From positions 124,001-188,000 of the forward strand of contig JAGTJM010000044.1 in assembly GCA_020747015.1 (NCBI GenBank): a DNA stretch of 64,000 bases, in the 5' to 3' direction. Positions 1-9,777 of the stretch are shown one piece after another. The position numbers and the translations under genes are program-made. A model generated the notes under the pieces. The model made no database searches. It saw nothing but the letters and a program-made list of their open reading frames with translations, and was not told the DNA's origin. This DNA is from Pyrenochaeta sp. MPI-SDFR-AT-0127 (lineage: Eukaryota; Ascomycota; Dothideomycetes; Pleosporales; Cucurbitariaceae). How positions within the stretch are numbered: position 1 is the first letter of the stretch; every line of letters starts with the position of its first letter.

Positions 1-773
1 TAAGGGTTCTCGGGGTCCACATCGGATGCAGATGAGTATGGCGACGACGCGTGTATGTCCGAGAAGATCGAGTGGCCGGACGTGGGTGTGAAGGGCCGTT
101 CTTGCGACACAATGCTGCTCGGCGATGTTGGTCTCATGATGTTGTATCTCTCCGTCATCAGGCTGTGTATCATACGTGCGCGGTCTTGATCTGTAACTTT
201 CAGGGCCCTAATCTGGTGAATGCGCATTCGTAGATGGGCCATGCCATCGTCTGCAGGTAGCGATTCCGACATGGTGCTGGCATGCTGGGCAGCATTTGGT
301 CTTGTACTTGGAATCGAGGTTGTTGCCGGCGCGCTTGAGACAGCGGAATCCAGCTCAAGATGACGAAATTGGCTTGCGAGTGTGCGGGAAGGGTTCGAAG
401 ACATATCGACAGGAATATTTATTGGTGCGGTTGTGGTGGAACCCAGCGCAGCGTCATTCTGGTGGTGAAGCGCCTCCTCGTGGACAACAGCATCGCGGGG
501 TGGACGAGTGAAAGACGAGTATCGTCGGGACCTGCCCGTCACATAACTAGGGCGCCCTATAGTCGGCTGGCGGGCATCTACAGTGTGCGGCGTTGTGGCG
601 TCTGCATCCACACTGAGAGCTGGCGAGCCATTTGGTAGCATGGACAAAGAGTCGGGATTGTCACATGCTAGAGGTTGTACTCCGTCATTGCTCGCTTCGG
701 CAGACAATTGACCTGAGAAGCGACGTGCATGGCGGACCACAGGGTCAATAATAAAGGAAGAGAACAGACTCAT
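1..773 (-). CDS. N-terminal part of a regulatory-type protein (possibly CHY/RING zinc-finger), runs off left edge
   Basis: An uninterrupted minus-strand frame starts at the ATG at 773-771 (MSLFSSFIIDPVVRHARRF) and is still open at base 1, giving at least 257 residues with no stop. The composition is Ser/Pro/Thr-rich and disordered, typical of fungal regulatory proteins. Near residue 190 there is a predicted helical segment containing MAHLRMRIHQIRAL and ARMIHSLMTERYN. From memory, such a segment sits just before the CHY zinc finger of fungal CHY/RING ubiquitin-ligase-like proteins, so that family is my best guess. The zinc-binding region itself would lie outside the window. Seen: frame, start and composition. 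Inferred: family. I am fairly sure the gene exists and unsure of its function. Confidence 0.72.
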   Translation of the reverse strand, partial: MSLFSSFIIDPVVRHARRFSGQLSAEASNDGVQPLACDNPDSLSMLPNGSPALSVDADATTPHTVDARQPTIGRPSYVTGRSRRYSSFTRPPRDAVVHEEALHHQNDAALGSTTTAPINIPVDMSSNPSRTLASQFRHLELDSAVSSAPATTSIPSTRPNAAQHASTMSESLPADDGMAHLRMRIHQIRALKVTDQDRARMIHSLMTERYNIMRPTSPSSIVSQERPFTPTSGHSIFSDIHASSPYSSASDVDPENP

Positions 774-2416
774 TGGATCATACTGTACTCTAGGAATCGA
801 AAAGTGTGAGAGAGGAAGCCTCGATCTAAGACTTCGGAAGATCCCTACGCGCTGCTCGCACTGCTCTTGCCATCTGTGGCGTTTCGGAGCATGTGAGCGC
901 TCCAGCCACGGTCGCCACGGCGAAGTCTGGATGAAATGATATTCACGGGACGACCTATTTCCGGACCGAACCACCCTTTTTTGTCAAGTTCGAGTCGTCT
1001 TTGCGAGGAATTGCACGGCAAACGAATGAACCCGCAAGCATTGCCGGAATAGGCACCTTATATCGCTCCGAGCTCACGATGAACGGCATCTTGCCAGAGT
1101 AAAGCCGACAACAGCCAATTCGACTGAATTCGACAAATGAAAAACAACCAGAAGGATTGCGGGTCGCAGAGTTTGGGTTTGTTGAAATCGGTTCCAGCTA
1201 TCGCTATGGCTTTCTTAAGACCCAAAAATTACCTAACAGGAGAGCCGCATGCATCGACGCGGCTGCTGCCCTTCCAGCTTCTGAGTTGGTAACTCGTAGC
1301 TTGGATCAAATCAAACATACTCTAAAGGGCATGTAGTCGAGCAAAGTGTCGATTACAGAGAACAAGCCCTGGTTGCCTATCGTGATCGCTCGACTCTGCC
1401 AATTTCACGATCCGCGGGTGAGTTTCCAACGATGCAACCTGCCTTCAGCCTCCGACTCGTGAAACGCTTTCCATCAAGGACGCTCTAATCAACTATTGTC
1501 CTGAAGTGGTAACTACTTATGATATGTGTCGATTACAGCCAGAAATCCATGGGTGTGAGAACAGCCAAAGCAATTTCCACGATGCGTTGAACCACGGATA
1601 CAATACGAGCACGGTTACATTTCGCTTCTACTTTGAAGCGTCCTTCACCGCCTGAAGACCTTGGAATTTACATCTTTAGTGCGAAAGAATTACTTCAACA
1701 GGCAGTTTATGAAGAAAAGTGTCGATTGCAGTGACATTTCGTGTAACAGATGTTAGGTGCGACGCCGGACAAAGGGCCTTTCGACGACGTTTTCATCCAT
1801 GCATCGGCAGCGGCATGACGCATATGGAATGGCAGCTTTGACCCACGTTTTCCCTGGGTGTACCCTGGAATGACTTCCAAAACGCTTCTAGAAAGGGTAA
1901 GTCTAGCAACGACATTGTTTGCAGTGATGGTTCCGTGGGTGAGATGCCGACTATGTCGGCTGACCATGGCCTGGCTGTCGCCTGTCGCTATCGTGCCACA
2001 TTTTCCCCTATTCGAATCTCTTGGGTGGTCCACGCTGCATTGCTCCACAAACGAATAGGGCCATAGCAGGCATATGGCAGACTCAAGCCGAGGTAGCTAT
2101 TAAGCTTGACTGCTATACATATACTCCAAAAAATGGGCCATACTGTATGTAGATCGTGGACATTGAAGAAAAGTTCCTCGAGAAATTGTAGTATTTAGAC
2201 CCTTTGGTCATCATGCCTGCATTCTATGTCTCCCGCCGACTCAGTCGACCTTATGCCTGGATTTCTATGCATAAACACGATTTTTCTGGCCACTATGAAA
2301 TAGTATCATCAGCTTATACATTGAAGCCCCCCTTCCATTGTCACATATTTTCGTCCTCACAGTACTAGACTAGGTTTGATTTCTACTTGGCATGCCCTCT
2401 TGCAAGACGCTCATGA
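774..2416. other. Intergenic region with degenerate repeats
   Basis: About 1.6 kb without a convincing gene. It holds the promoter side of the leftmost minus-strand gene. It also contains three direct copies of a 13-base motif (1346-1358, 1526-1538, 1719-1731) spaced 180 and 193 bp apart, described separately. Short overlapping open frames at 1707-2058 on both strands lack protein-like character. Confidence 0.6.
1346..1731 (+). repeat. Three spaced copies of GTGTCGATTACAG
   Basis: GTGTCGATTACAG occurs at 1346-1358 and 1526-1538, and as GTGTCGATTGCAG at 1719-1731. The flanks share only weak similarity, for example CAATTTCACGAT near 1397 against CAATTTCCACGAT near 1571. This is consistent with an old tandem repeat of roughly 185 bp, or with subterminal repeats of a decayed transposon. 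The related string AGTGTCGATTAGAG lies on the minus strand near 62,172-62,185. Confidence 0.45.
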
Positions 2417-2419
2417 ATC

Positions 2420-2960
2420 TTATGGCCGGCCTTGTGTCTCTTCATTACGCTGTGGCTCTTCATCTCTCCTCAAGCATCTGTGGCTTTCTCTGACCCATTC
2501 CATAGCTAGGCTATGCTCTCTATTACTCTCTCCGATGAAACGTTGATCCAATGAAGCTTTGTGGAATTTATTGAGCGTGATTCGAATGCATTCATCATGG
2601 TTGGATATCTCGGTGACAAAGTACATCCAAGGATATTCAGAAGCCAGGTGGCGCTTCAAGTGTCCCGTGCATAGCTCGAACTCCTCGACCTTCTTCTTTC
2701 GCGTGGTGGATTTGCTTATCTTGCAGTCATTGTGCTTGTTCAACTCTGAAATGGGATGAGTATAAGCAGAAACATGATCATCTTGGCACTGAGATGTTTT
2801 TGCTTCACAATGAATGGCTCTGCGAGATGCGATCTTCATCGATCTCAAAATTGTCTATTGGGCGAGCCAAGGCATCAGGCTCCTGTTGTTTCTTCCTATT
2901 CCCTTGTCTGGGATCCCAGGTCTCCAGCCCTGTACGCGTAGCTGTTGAACCTAATCTCGA
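2420..2960 (-). other. Possible orphan gene or gene remnant
   Basis: A 142-codon minus-strand frame (2848 to 2420) contains a Lys-rich stretch and then a folded-looking segment (HLKRHLASEYPWMYFVTEIS). Immediately upstream, a second frame reads through residues such as EPDALARPIDNFEIDEDRI before a stop near 2809. An intron from the GTGAAG donor near 2810 to the AAG near 2717 would join the two frames, but the acceptor is poor. I do not recognise the protein. It could be a small spliced gene downstream of the folate gene, a decayed copy, or chance. Confidence 0.25.
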
Positions 2961-2978
2961 TGACGTCTTAACAAACGC

Positions 2979-4441
2979 CTAAAGATCTTGAGAGATGAGG
3001 GCCACATCAACTCGGTTGCGCTCTTCCTCATGAATGGCCTCAAACATCGCTCTATCTTCGTCTTGTTCTGGGTTTGTCCACCACGTGTGGTCAGACCTTG
3101 AGCGCAGCTCACGATGAAAGTCGCCAACGAGATAAAGACTGCCTGTAAGAACTATGGGAGGCGTCTTTCCTGCTACGTATCTCGCTGCACAAAGCGCTCG
3201 AAGTGCGCCTGTCGTGGGCATGTGTAGTCCAGTAATTTTAGGCTGCACTGACTCTGCAATAGCAAAGAGTTGCTTTGGGTCCATAGACTTCACCCATGGC
3301 ATGCCATCCACAGGGCCAAAGGATGTCGTAACGACATTATCCCCTGGTCGCAATAAAAGCTTAAGATATTGATGCGCATCCTTTCCTTCAGTCATAGCAA
3401 GGACCCATGTAATCGGCCATCCATCTTTTGGTGGACTTTCTCCCAAGATCGTCCTCTGCCGTTCATTCTTGAGGACAAAATCGTTGAGTGCTATTGCAGC
3501 ATCGGGATTGTGAGCTCCATCCACCATGATCTCCCTCTCTGACTCATCTAATTTGCCGAAGACGGGCGGGACTTTGAGGTGTTGTAGCCTGCCCGGATTC
3601 ACGTTCTTCCTAAGCTGCACCAACATCTCTCCAATCTCCAGGTTGTCCAGCGTAATACCTAGGCTTGCCACTATTTCTTTCACTGCTACTATAGCCAAGA
3701 CTACGTTATCTCGCTGGAAAGGCCGTAAGGACTCAGAAAACCGGCGCCAATCCGGACTGGCGTAGAGCGTTTCTATGAGCTCCACGGTGTCTCCAGTGAG
3801 ACGAGGGCCAGCCCCAATATCTTTGGCATACTGCTCGATAACATTGTTGACGTTCCACTCATTGACTGGATTGACAACGTATGGAACATTTGGCCTCAAG
3901 ATACCAGCTTTGTGCTGAGCAATCTGCTCAAGCGTGTCCCCCAGAAAGCTTTGGTGATCTCGGGCGATTTTGGAGATGACAGACACGGCCTGATTGTTCA
4001 ATATATTAGTTGCATCCAGCTTTCCGCCCATGCCGACTTCGACAACACCAACTTGGACCTTCTCCTCGTTGAAGATGTGGAATGCGGTAGCAGTCAAGAT
4101 CTCGAAAGGCGACGCATTGATACCTTCGCTCTGACTGAGCTGCATATAATGGCTCTCTATCTGACGAAAAAGTGTCTCGTTGACAGGCTTTTCGTTGATG
4201 GATATGCAGTCCCATCTGAATTCAGTCAGAACAGGAAGTGCTCCACGTGAATACGTGCGTACCTGTCTACGAGATGCGGAGAGGTGAATTTACCACACTT
4301 GACGAGTCTGCGCGTGAGCAGGGACGACGCATAGTGGCAAATGGAACCCTTGCCATTGGTTCCGGCAACGTGTATGGCCTTCCATGGGAACTGGACGTTC
4401 TTTAGGAGCTGGCCGACCCGTTCCAAGCCTGGCTGGATCAT
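2979..4441 (-). CDS. Dihydrofolate synthase / folylpolyglutamate synthase family
   Basis: This ATP-dependent ligase adds glutamate to dihydropteroate or tetrahydrofolate in folate metabolism. Two exons, 4441-4263 and 4215-2979, flank a 47-bp intron (donor GTACGC, acceptor TTCAG) and encode 471 residues. The Mur-ligase P-loop appears as HVAGTNGKGS near residue 27, followed by FTSPHLVDR, GMGGKLDATN, and a C-terminal Mur-ligase domain with VDGAHNPDA. The length and the start close to the P-loop fit the shorter Fol3-like dihydrofolate synthases better than mitochondrial Met7-type enzymes. The gene is divergent from the gene starting at 4968. Fol3 versus Met7 cannot be settled without alignment. 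Confidence 0.9.
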
Positions 4442-4967
4442 GGCCCTTGAAGACGATTATGGTAGCATAGGCAACGATGGGTCCAGGCAGACATGCGTCG
4501 AAGGTCTGAAACGGCGTACCTGCAGCTGGTTTGACTCATGGCAGCGGTTGGCCGAAAAGCAGCGAGGGCAACCGACCTTTCCCGAAGAGGCAACTGCCGC
4601 TTGGCACTGGCAGTCGCGGCTGCCGACCTTAGTCGATTGTTTGGCGTGTGCTGGCTGCAAAGACTGCGTATCAGACAAAAGTGAAGCATGCAATCACTCG
4701 CGCCGCATAACAAGAACGTCTTGTGTGCTCTGTGTCTGTGTGTCTATATTATGCTGCGCTGGCCAGCTGTCAGTGCGATCAAGCTGCAGTCTGGCGTTCC
4801 GAACGCCTTCCCCGTGAGCCTCAGCCTCACTGTTCTGTTTTAGGGTGGGCCTCTGCCTTAGTTCCTCCTCCGACCACCCCCAGAACCATCACCCCAGGCG
4901 CGTCCCCATCAGCACCACATCTCCACTCCATCATTTCCAACGCCTCTCCACTCAGTCCTTCTGCGCC
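4442..4967. other. Divergent promoter region
   Basis: 526 bp between the folate synthase (minus) and the disordered protein (plus). No separate gene is evident. The right part (4800-4967) is C/T-rich, typical of a fungal 5' leader just upstream of the start at 4968. Confidence 0.5.
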
Positions 4968-6494
4968 ATGGGCATTCCGATCGGCTGGAACATAAAAAGG
5001 GACGAGCCCAAGGAGAAAGACGTGCTGCGGGCAGACGTAACCGGCCAGCGCTCACCCATTCGCCGCCGCGTCAGACCGAACAGATCACCGACATCTCAAA
5101 GTCCATTCGACACGGATTTTCTGATCTCCACAACACGCTTTGCGCCGCACCTCGAGCCCATCTCTCGTCCTTCACATGCTCGCACGCGCCTCGCCCCGCC
5201 ACCTGTCCCTGAAGTTTCGAGGACCTACTATCGCAGCAACGAGGCTTCGAGAACTCTGCCCACTCTGCAGCGAGATGAGAGCAGCTTGCGCCGCTCGCGC
5301 ACTCGCCTCGAGGCACATATGCGCGCCTTTGAGGCCCGCGCATCCAGGGACAACGACCGCACACTCCCACCCTTGACACCCGGGTTTGCGCCAGCTGTGG
5401 CTTCGCGCAGCACCGAACCAGAGACAATGCGCGATGCGCGAGAGTTTCCACGCATCGGTGAGAGGTCGCTGTACCGTCGCGCTGGAGGTCCGCGATTGAC
5501 GCGCTCGCGAAGCCCGGGCGCTGACGCAACTGAAGCGAGGGGCGATAACGCCGAGGACTTCGAGGATGGCCATGAGAGCAGCGACAACAACGCTGTCAGC
5601 TTCCCGCCACTTCGTAGAATGGGTCGCCGCACCATCGCTGATGGACCTCTGCCGTCGAGCTCTCTGCGCGAGACCTGGAGCCCTGTCTCAACTCTCGATG
5701 GCTTGGGTGACCGCGAGCGCAGCCTCAGCCCCTTCAATGATCATTTGCCGTGGGACACCTTCCTCACCACCATCTTGCCCGACCCTGTCGGTCCTACTGC
5801 CGAGTCGTCATTTGCATCTGCTGCGGCCGCAGCCTCGTTCTCGAACTCGCATCCAAGCTCGCGCGCCGGAAGCTCCAACTCGGCAGCATCCTCGCAGACG
5901 CATATCACAGTGCCATCACGCCATCACTCTCCGCAGCAGAATGACCAGTTCATGCGCGCGTGCGACACTTCCGAGGACGATACCGCTTCTGACACTGAGG
6001 AAGAGGACATTGATGTGCGTGGCAGTATCCGTCGTCTCAACGGTGCCGAAGCCTCTCGGAATCGATTGGTTCTCTCGGACTCGGCCCCGTCTCGCCGTAG
6101 AATGCGACCTTCGTATTTCTCGAACGAGCCTCCTCTACGAGACACTGAGCGCTACTCGCGGCGGGTGCTGGAGCGCTCCCGGGATGCGAGCGCATATGTT
6201 CGCAGCTTCTACAATTCAAACACTTCACGCGACATCGAGGTGCAGACCGATGGGCCTCGAATTGATCAGCTCGATGGCCCTGCCGAGCCTTCGTCCGCTA
6301 CTGGCGACGAGGAGAATCCGCCGTTGGCGCCACTTGATTCCTCGCCTCTGGATCAAGAACTTCGCGACGCACGGTCACTGCTTGAGCGTCTTTCGAGGAG
6401 AGAGGACATCAGTGACGACTTTTGGGCTTCAGTTGGCTTGACGCGATCCTTTGCCGATCCTGTTGAGCGCTTCCAAGAGCGAGAGCGATTATGA
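4968..6494 (+). CDS. Conserved disordered Ser/Arg-rich protein
   Basis: Single exon, 508 residues. I place the start at the ATG at 4968 (context GCGCCATGG; MGIPIGWNIKRDEPKEK) rather than at the upstream in-frame ATG at 4845, because the residues before it read as leader sequence. The protein is almost wholly low-complexity: Arg/Ser/Pro-rich, with an Ala/Ser tract and a short acidic block (EEEDIDVRG). The C-terminus is a compact conserved-looking motif, DDFWASVGLTRSFADPVER. The defined N-terminal and C-terminal motifs flanking a disordered middle resemble uncharacterised proteins of filamentous ascomycetes. No catalytic domain is visible and no function can be assigned. Confidence 0.8.
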   Translation: MGIPIGWNIKRDEPKEKDVLRADVTGQRSPIRRRVRPNRSPTSQSPFDTDFLISTTRFAPHLEPISRPSHARTRLAPPPVPEVSRTYYRSNEASRTLPTLQRDESSLRRSRTRLEAHMRAFEARASRDNDRTLPPLTPGFAPAVASRSTEPETMRDAREFPRIGERSLYRRAGGPRLTRSRSPGADATEARGDNAEDFEDGHESSDNNAVSFPPLRRMGRRTIADGPLPSSSLRETWSPVSTLDGLGDRERSLSPFNDHLPWDTFLTTILPDPVGPTAESSFASAAAAASFSNSHPSSRAGSSNSAASSQTHITVPSRHHSPQQNDQFMRACDTSEDDTASDTEEEDIDVRGSIRRLNGAEASRNRLVLSDSAPSRRRMRPSYFSNEPPLRDTERYSRRVLERSRDASAYVRSFYNSNTSRDIEVQTDGPRIDQLDGPAEPSSATGDEENPPLAPLDSSPLDQELRDARSLLERLSRREDISDDFWASVGLTRSFADPVERFQERERL

Positions 6495-7074
6495 TTTTCG
6501 CTGCTTGTGTCAAACCTGAGCTCTTCTACTAGAAGCGCAAGGCTGGCTGGCTGGCCTTGCGTCTTGTTTTGATTTTGATTCTTGTCCGCTTGGTTCGGTC
6601 TCGTATTGTACGACTACGCTACTTGGCGTCTTTCTACTTTGGACTTTAACGATTTTGAAAGGCAGTCTTTGCCTATAATGCTCTGTTTACGAAAAACCAT
6701 GTGGCAAGTCATGGAAACATTTCTTGGGATTTGGAGGATTGCTAGGATATGGATCTTATACGAAGGATCGAAGTATTCCATTGACATGATATGGTTGGGC
6801 GGTATCGTGTATCTTTATGCTAGCTCCAGTCGCTATAGGGAAGAACTCGAATCAAAAAGCATTCAGCACGTCTATGAGCGTGCCATTCTTCATAACATCT
6901 ATTCCACGTGAGCCTTTTGACTTGACGTTCCCCACATTGTTTGAAAGCCAAAGACCCGTTGTGCCCCTCAACGCCCACACCACGCCTCCTCCCACCAACA
7001 TTCCACCAACCCCAGCACCCAGACTCCCAACAAACCAAAAAAGGAACCCGATGCTCTTTCCCAGAAGCAAAAAG
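6495..7074. other. Intergenic, 3' region and tRNA flank
   Basis: 580 bp holding the presumed 3' UTR of the preceding gene and the downstream flank of the minus-strand tRNA. Short frames here overlap each other on both strands and are not protein-like. A C/A-rich tract occupies about 6960-7030. Confidence 0.5.
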
Positions 7075-7165
7075 CATCTCGGGCGGGGCTCGAACCCGCA
7101 GCCTTTGGATACCGAAATCAATCAAGCGGTAGAAGTCCAACGCGCTACCATTGCGCCACCGAGAC
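7075..7165 (-). tRNA. tRNA-Arg (anticodon UCU) with intron
   Basis: On the minus strand the cloverleaf begins GTCTCGGTGGCGC and ends CCGAGAT plus discriminator G. The anticodon stem is TTGGA/TCCAA, the loop carries TCT, and the T-arm reads GCGGGTTCGAGCCCCGC. A 19-nt intron sits directly 3' of the base after the anticodon (position 37/38), the canonical place for eukaryotic nuclear tRNA introns. The mature length is 72 nt before CCA. The T-loop GGTTCGA gives the B box and TGGCGCAATGG the A box for RNA polymerase III. A run of A on the plus strand just beyond the 3' end (7038-7043, 7070-7073) may supply the T-rich terminator. Confidence 0.93.
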
Positions 7166-7806
7166 CGTCGAGCGGAAATCAAGACTTCTGAGCGTTTTTT
7201 CAAATTGCAGTGTTTATATTGTGGGGATTGTGCAGTCCGTTAGTGGTTCTGGGTCTTGGAACGAGCTAGGTGTTTGGCATCGGGGGAGTGGTGGTTGGTG
7301 TGACTGGACGGGGTGTGACGTGTTAGTGGGGGGCTGAGTGCAAAGTGGGTTTGCCTTGAACCGAAGCCGGGCCTTCCCGAGTCTTATGCTTGAGAGGCAG
7401 CGTACCTGGCTATCATTGATCCGGGAGATGGTGAGATGAGAGACTAGTGCATCTTGTTTTCTATGTTTGCTGAAGATGCTCAAGCTTTGGCCCCGTTGAA
7501 GTGGATTTCTTGAAGTATAGTCCATGCCTGCCTTCTTAACTTGTACAAACTCCAAAGTTTGAGCGACTTAAAGTCCCAGAGCGCGTGCGTAACTGAGTGA
7601 TCAACAAAATAGAGCTTGAATTCGCCTGATATATGTTCTTGAACAGTGCGGAATTTGAATGCCAGGTCAATAGCCGCTGAAAGATTGAGCGTCGTACATT
7701 CATACGCCGTCGACTGTTGTATTTTTTTGCTTGCAGCAGCGTCTTACCGCTCTCGCAGGGGGAGCTGTAGAGCTTTGTACGAAAAGGCTGGCATGTCATT
7801 GTCTTT
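7166..7806. other. Intergenic between tRNA and Cce1
   Basis: 641 bp with no convincing gene. Minus-strand frames at 7214-7555 and 7536-7853 run into the 3' end of the resolvase gene but lack recognisable features. Confidence 0.5.
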
Positions 7807-9054
7807 TCAGCCTTTCTCGATCTCAGTGACCATGTCCAGTATAGCTTGGTCACTCACGCCTGGTATCGACCCATCTTCCGCCTTCGCCCTGTCCAGTACC
7901 TTTTGAAGCTGCAGGCGATTTGCGTCCCAGCTGACCCACGCTGCGACCTGTAGGAGACAGTCCGTAACATCATCGAGCTTCTTAAGTTCTGAGTCCCCTA
8001 ATTCTTTTGCTCCAACACTCTCTGTAAGTTCTGCTTTGCTAGATTTGCTCGCTTTCTTCTGTCGGGCAGGTTTTGATGGCGAACAAAGAGCTTGGCGGGT
8101 AGACTCTGCCCTGGAGCTCATTTGGAAAGAGATTGTGGGTGCTGTGCCGGGTGTTGATGGTATCGTGGATAGGGATCTCGAAGATAGCCAGGAGCGTAGA
8201 ATAGAAATCTTAGCTTTCTTCTCTGCCTTGCTTCGACTCATCTTCTTCTGGAGTGCAGCCTCGACTTCCTCTTCTACAGCTTCTGTGCCTTCCTTGCATG
8301 AAAGTGATGCCTTCTCTACTGTCTTTGCCTCTTTCTCTGCAAGCGCCCGCTCGTTCTGCGCAAGCCAATACTGTCCCACCCGTTTTGGATCGACTCCGAA
8401 AACTTCATAGTCTCTCTTCCCAAGCATCTCCCTTGCGCTTCGAAGTGCGACTTGCCACTCATAGCGCAAAGTCCCTAGAATAGCCCAAAGCATACCCTCT
8501 AATGTATTCACACGAACAGTCCACTGCTGAATAGCACTGCCGCCACCAGAACGCCATCTCTGCTTTTCTATCAAGATAATGTCTGGTCCTCCCGCCAGGA
8601 TCATGTCTTTGACCAAGGAGTATGCAGTCCTCGACAGCACAGATAGTGAGTAAGGATCCACGTCTTCATCTGCATCTGCCGTTCCCTTCTTGATATTTCG
8701 AGGGCTCGGCAAATGATGTCGGAACTGGCGCGACTTCTCGACAAGATCAATTTTCTCCCATCTGACGACTTCCATCGTAGCGTTAAGATTGTTTTTTGAT
8801 GGGTAGTCCACTATCACATCACAGAAAGCAAGATTCTTTATGCCCATATCGATACTCATGATCCTGATCTTTCGACCCCAGTCATTGCTTTCCATGGCGT
8901 CCCAGCCAGGGCGGTCCTGGAAACGGCGAGTTTTGCGAACATCGCGTATGAAGCGGTCGTGAAGAGTAGCCTTAGTTCCTGACGATGCTGAGCCAATGCG
9001 TGTGAGTAGTGCTTGTAAAGCTTTCGTTGTTACAGTGCGAGGTTTTGGCGCCAT
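7807..9054 (-). CDS. CCE1: Mitochondrial Holliday-junction resolvase, Cce1/Ydc2 family
   Basis: This family cleaves four-way junctions in mitochondrial DNA and is needed for mtDNA segregation in yeasts. Single exon, 415 residues from the ATG at 9054 (MAPKPRTVTTKALQALL); an upstream in-frame start lies in Cys/His-rich leader sequence. The N-terminus resembles the SAP-like DNA-binding motif of the family. The RNase H-like catalytic core follows: first acidic residue in MSIDMGIKNLAFCD, second in IILIEKQRWRSGG, and C-terminal aspartates in DDVTDCLLQVAAWVSW. A basic, Ala/Glu-rich insertion between the second and third motifs makes it longer than the yeast enzymes. No mitochondrial presequence was proven. 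Confidence 0.88.
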   Translation of the reverse strand: MAPKPRTVTTKALQALLTRIGSASSGTKATLHDRFIRDVRKTRRFQDRPGWDAMESNDWGRKIRIMSIDMGIKNLAFCDVIVDYPSKNNLNATMEVVRWEKIDLVEKSRQFRHHLPSPRNIKKGTADADEDVDPYSLSVLSRTAYSLVKDMILAGGPDIILIEKQRWRSGGGSAIQQWTVRVNTLEGMLWAILGTLRYEWQVALRSAREMLGKRDYEVFGVDPKRVGQYWLAQNERALAEKEAKTVEKASLSCKEGTEAVEEEVEAALQKKMSRSKAEKKAKISILRSWLSSRSLSTIPSTPGTAPTISFQMSSRAESTRQALCSPSKPARQKKASKSSKAELTESVGAKELGDSELKKLDDVTDCLLQVAAWVSWDANRLQLQKVLDRAKAEDGSIPGVSDQAILDMVTEIEKG

Positions 9055-9777
9055 CTCAGTATCAAACCTCACGTGGTCCAACCCCTTAAGATAGTGACAA
9101 TAATCGTCTTCGAAGACACAGATGTGAGTTGAAGGAAGGCGAGAAATGCAAAAGTGTAGATGACACAAGCATTGGCACACAATGCGTCGAACCATACGCA
9201 CAACAATTAGTCGCGCATTGAAATCGACACTGAAACCATCAACATGCTAGGGAAAGACAATAATTGGACTGAAGATCTTTACGATCGTTTTACCGTTGTT
9301 GTGAAGATTGTTGACGCATTTAAGATTGATGGTCGAGCGCACGGTTGATGCAATACACGTGATGCGGTTGTTGCACTCTTCATGTCGTGTTCAGGCGCTA
9401 ATGTGCTCTCTTTCGTACGCAGATCAATCTTGAAATCAATACAACATGTGATATCATTGGTGATTCAAATCAGATTTATACACTGGCATTCATGGACCAC
9501 AGGAAATCTTTTAGCACATTGACTTGATTCCAACAAAGCCGCCCTCGCCCAGCGATAATCCTCATACGCCCTGACGGCCTTCGCTGATGGCCCAGGCTAT
9601 CGAAGGACCAAAGCAGAACGAACAATAAAGAGCCTCTTGGCTCGCTGTTGTATTTGGCTGTAGTCTCACTTCTGAATCCGACCCGGCTTTTCTCTTCTGA
9701 CCTTCCTGAGGTCATTTTAGTTCCCGTTTACGAATGTATTTAGACTGAAAAGACACCAAAAAGCCTTATGTGGCAGC
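9055..9777. other. Intergenic
   Basis: 723 bp containing the upstream region of the minus-strand resolvase and the 3' flank of the secreted protein. Only a short unconvincing frame (9476-9715, minus) is present. Confidence 0.5.

Noticed and set aside
5071..5737. Antisense frames of 130-170 codons within the disordered protein gene
   Set aside because: Mirror of the codon bias of the sense gene; the sense frame continues for 508 codons with a good start context.
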